NCBI GenBank assembly: GCA_028707015.1
Contig: JAQTVP010000109.1
Location: 1-5,677 of the forward strand
Origin: Dehalococcoidales bacterium
GTDB taxonomy: Bacteria; Chloroflexota; Dehalococcoidia; Dehalococcoidales; JAQTVP01
DNA length: 5,677 nt
Direction of reading: 5' to 3'
The position numbers were made by a program, and so were the translations under genes. Positions within the stretch are counted from its first letter, which is position 1. Every line of letters begins with the position of its first letter. The notes under the pieces were generated by a model, which saw only the letters and a list, made by a program, of their open reading frames with translations, was not told the origin of the DNA and searched no databases. Positions 4,522-5,677 of the stretch are shown here, piece after piece.

Positions 4522-4923
4522 CTAATCTCCTGTTTCATACCAGTTGATAACTGCTGAATTATCTGTATGCGAGAATATCATTGTAGCTTCCCCCGATGGT
4601 AGAGACTGAATTGAAAACGTATTCTCGTCTTGTTTCACCTTTAATATTTCCGGCATTTCAGCAATCGCATCCAGTACACTTTGCTCCCCCTCAAACGTAA
4701 CTCCTGATATTATTACAGTTGAATTACCACTATTATACTCCCAGCCTTCTAGTGTCATTTTAGGATAAACAGGATAATTAGCCATAGCGATTTCATAAGC
4801 GATTTCATACCCATTACTGTAACCATGATTATATCCCAAATCATAAGTTGAATAGTTAGTACCAAAGGCAAATGCTGATAGTGCTACAAAAACCGCTAAA
4901 ATTGAAACATATAAATATTTCAT
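4522..4923 (-). CDS. Exported or membrane-anchored protein with a YxxG repeat, 133 residues
   Basis: The N-terminus (MKYLYVSILAVFVALSAFAF) is a signal peptide or uncleaved anchor. A-x-A at 17-19 offers a possible cleavage site, and there is no lipobox. A four-residue repeat follows at 27-43, with Tyr at 27, 31, 35, 39 and 43 and Gly or Ala before most of them (YDLGYNHGYSNGYEIAY). From about 55 onward the sequence looks beta-rich (STVIISGVTFEG, NTFSIQSLPSGEATMIFS). The start has AGGAG just upstream and an ATGA overlap with a possible 22-residue ORF. The product would act at or outside the membrane. The family is not recognised. Confidence 0.87.
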   Translation of the reverse strand: MKYLYVSILAVFVALSAFAFGTNYSTYDLGYNHGYSNGYEIAYEIAMANYPVYPKMTLEGWEYNSGNSTVIISGVTFEGEQSVLDAIAEMPEILKVKQDENTFSIQSLPSGEATMIFSHTDNSAVINWYETGD

Positions 4924-4988
4924 ACTATCTCCTGTCTAATCCTTTCAATACCGTCTAATACCCAGCATATAAAAGCATAAATTAACAT
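4920..4988 (-). CDS. Possible micro-ORF, 22-residue hydrophobic peptide
   Basis: The peptide starts MLIYAFICWVLDGIERIR and ends QEIV. A hydrophobic first half is followed by a charged helix. It begins just upstream of, and overlapping, the last codons of the HNH gene. It ends in ATGA with the start of the exported-protein gene, whose AGGAG lies within its last codons. The ribosome binding site is weak (GGGAT). Like the three lipoprotein-like micro-ORFs it fills a junction exactly, but it has no lipobox. It may be only a coupling leader. Confidence 0.35.
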   Translation of the reverse strand: MLIYAFICWVLDGIERIRQEIV

Positions 4989-5326
4989 TCTTTAATCCCA
5001 TGAAATAAACTATGGCATTTACCACATAACCAGATGATATTATCCGGCGAGTCCTGCCCGCCTTGACTTCGTTTTGTTTTATGGTGCTTGGCTAATCCTC
5101 GCCAGTCTGGTAATTCGTGGCAGTTCTGGCATTTACCATCTATCGGCGGTTCTATTTTGGCCAATTCACCATTACGTTTAGCCTGTTTTTTACTCACAGG
5201 TTTTAATCCTTTATTGGCTCTTAGCGTACTGTTAAAACTTCTCTGTGTCTTTTTCAACTCACCAAATCCCTTACACTGTAAACTATCCACAGTATACAAC
5301 CATAGATTGAATATGTTTTCTAACAT
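4982..5326 (-). CDS. HNH endonuclease, small phage type
   Basis: From the ATG at 5326 the protein has 114 residues. The first 60 or so are basic and helical (KKTQRSFNSTLRANKG, then PVSKKQAKRNGEL) and would contact DNA. The C-terminal HNH zinc finger has CQNC (Cys66, Cys69), HH (81-82), Asn96 and CGKCH (Cys101, Cys104, His105), with His109 close behind. The paired CxxC motifs hold a structural zinc and His/Asn/His form the metal-dependent nuclease site. An in-frame GTG at 5335 overlaps the stop of the preceding gene (GTGA) and would add three residues. I prefer ATG because GGTGAT lies correctly spaced before it. Such proteins act in homing, recombination or packaging, and the context here does not choose among these. 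Confidence 0.95.
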   Translation of the reverse strand: MLENIFNLWLYTVDSLQCKGFGELKKTQRSFNSTLRANKGLKPVSKKQAKRNGELAKIEPPIDGKCQNCHELPDWRGLAKHHKTKRSQGGQDSPDNIIWLCGKCHSLFHGIKEC

Positions 5327-5330
5327 TTTA

Positions 5331-5336
5331 ATCACC
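5331..5336 (-). promoter_or_regulatory. Ribosome binding site supporting the ATG start of the HNH gene
   Basis: GGTGAT on the minus strand, four bases before the ATG at 5326. It also contains the alternative GTG start and the TGA stop of the preceding gene, so termination and reinitiation are within one ribosome footprint. Confidence 0.6.
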
Positions 5337-5589
5337 AGACTTTTATCCCATCGCCCCTATTTGATAAGAACAATAAATCATGTATATCTGAATTATTCTG
5401 GAATTTACAATCTGTAAACGGGCAATCAAAACAGTTGGGGTGACGGTGGCAACCCATGCCATCAATATAGTTTATTCCTTTGTCATTTAGTTTTAATGAC
5501 CTGCCGTCTATCACGCTCACTTTTTTTATTACAGGTTCGCCAACTTCGGGGATTATTTTCATTCTGTCTATTTGATAACCGTCTAACAT
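5332..5589 (-). CDS. Cys/His-rich phage protein, 85 residues, possible zinc binding
   Basis: The protein starts MLDGYQIDRMKIIPEVGEPV and has a cluster MGCHRHPNCFDCPFTDCKF at 45-63 with Cys47, Cys53, Cys56, Cys61, His48 and His50. The segment C-x2-CP-x3-C recurs in small Bacillota and metagenomic phage proteins of unknown role and suggests a metal-binding knuckle. The N-terminal half looks beta-rich (PVIKKVSVIDGRSLKL). The C-terminus (DIHDLLFLSNRGDGIKVW) could hold one helix. AAGGTGA lies about 8 bases before the ATG at 5589, and the stop overlaps the HNH gene region. A transcriptional or DNA-binding role is conceivable but unproven. Confidence 0.85.
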   Translation of the reverse strand: MLDGYQIDRMKIIPEVGEPVIKKVSVIDGRSLKLNDKGINYIDGMGCHRHPNCFDCPFTDCKFQNNSDIHDLLFLSNRGDGIKVW

Positions 5590-5601
5590 ATCTATATCAC
5601 C

Positions 5602-5677
5602 TTATGATTTTAGTTCTACCTTGTTTACTTTTGCACCTTCGGGGCAGTACATATGTACTTCGCACAAACTTCCTTTA
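5602..5677 (-). CDS. C-terminal end of a gene entering from the right edge
   Basis: One frame is open from the right edge to TAA at 5602-5604 and gives 24 residues with two cysteines (LCEVHMYCPEGAKVNKVELK near the end). It lies 12 bases before the next gene, whose ribosome binding site includes its stop codon. This matches the packing of the other genes and makes it a probable gene tail. Too little is present to name a family. The C-x5-C pair would fit the Cys-rich style of its neighbour. Confidence 0.65.
   Translation of the reverse strand, partial: KGSLCEVHMYCPEGAKVNKVELKS

Noticed and set aside
5088..5417. Plus-strand frame of 109 residues
   Set aside because: It is antisense to the HNH endonuclease, whose zinc and catalytic motifs fix the coding strand.
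1..5677. Promoter, terminator, tRNA, CRISPR array, insertion sequence or attachment site
   Set aside because: No gap exceeds 27 bases. I saw no hairpin followed by a T-run, no regularly spaced repeats and no transposase or integrase.

Overview
The window looks like accessory DNA from a tailed bacteriophage or prophage. Every gene I can support reads leftward (minus strand), the genes are short, and they overlap by a few bases or sit less than 30 bases apart. The recognisable families are phage cargo: a YopX-family protein, a small HNH endonuclease, a compact C5-cytosine methyltransferase-like protein and a PP-loop enzyme of the PAPS-reductase family. There are no structural, packaging, replication or integration genes, so virion type and lifestyle cannot be read. 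Strong AGGAG/GGTGAT ribosome binding sites and moderately AT-rich DNA indicate a bacterial host that makes lipoproteins. The Val/Thr/Pro-rich stretch after the lipobox of the 192-residue lipoprotein is weakly reminiscent of Dehalococcoidia or Bacillota proteins, but the host is not determinable from this window.

In transcription order (right to left) the first block is: the tail end of a gene entering at the right edge; an 85-residue Cys-rich protein; the HNH endonuclease; a possible 22-residue peptide; a 133-residue exported protein with a Tyr/Gly repeat; a 43-residue double-CxxC protein; a 95-residue helical protein; a 51-residue Cys-rich protein; a 137-residue unknown; and a 47-residue unknown. 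The second block is: YopX; an 18-residue lipoprotein-like peptide; the methyltransferase-like protein; a 19-residue peptide; the PP-loop enzyme; a 25-residue lipoprotein-like peptide; a 118-residue unknown; a 192-residue lipoprotein with a Cys-protease/transglutaminase-like motif; a 49-residue protein; and a 112-residue-plus gene leaving at the left edge. The largest gap without a gene is 27 bases. I see no promoter, terminator, tRNA, CRISPR or insertion sequence, so the whole stretch is probably part of one long transcript with extensive translational coupling (ATGA/GTGA overlaps).

Two things stand out. First, three of the junctions around the methyltransferase and PP-loop genes are filled by tiny ORFs that encode little more than a lipoprotein signal peptide. 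Each starts on the stop codon of the gene before and runs into the start of the gene after, and a full-size lipoprotein lies just downstream. Second, the PP-loop enzyme keeps the CC...CxxC iron-sulfur pattern of sulfonucleotide reductases but has no C-terminal catalytic cysteine. It sits next to a methyltransferase-like protein that lacks room for a target recognition domain. A nucleic-acid or nucleotide modification role for the pair is a reasonable but unproven inference.
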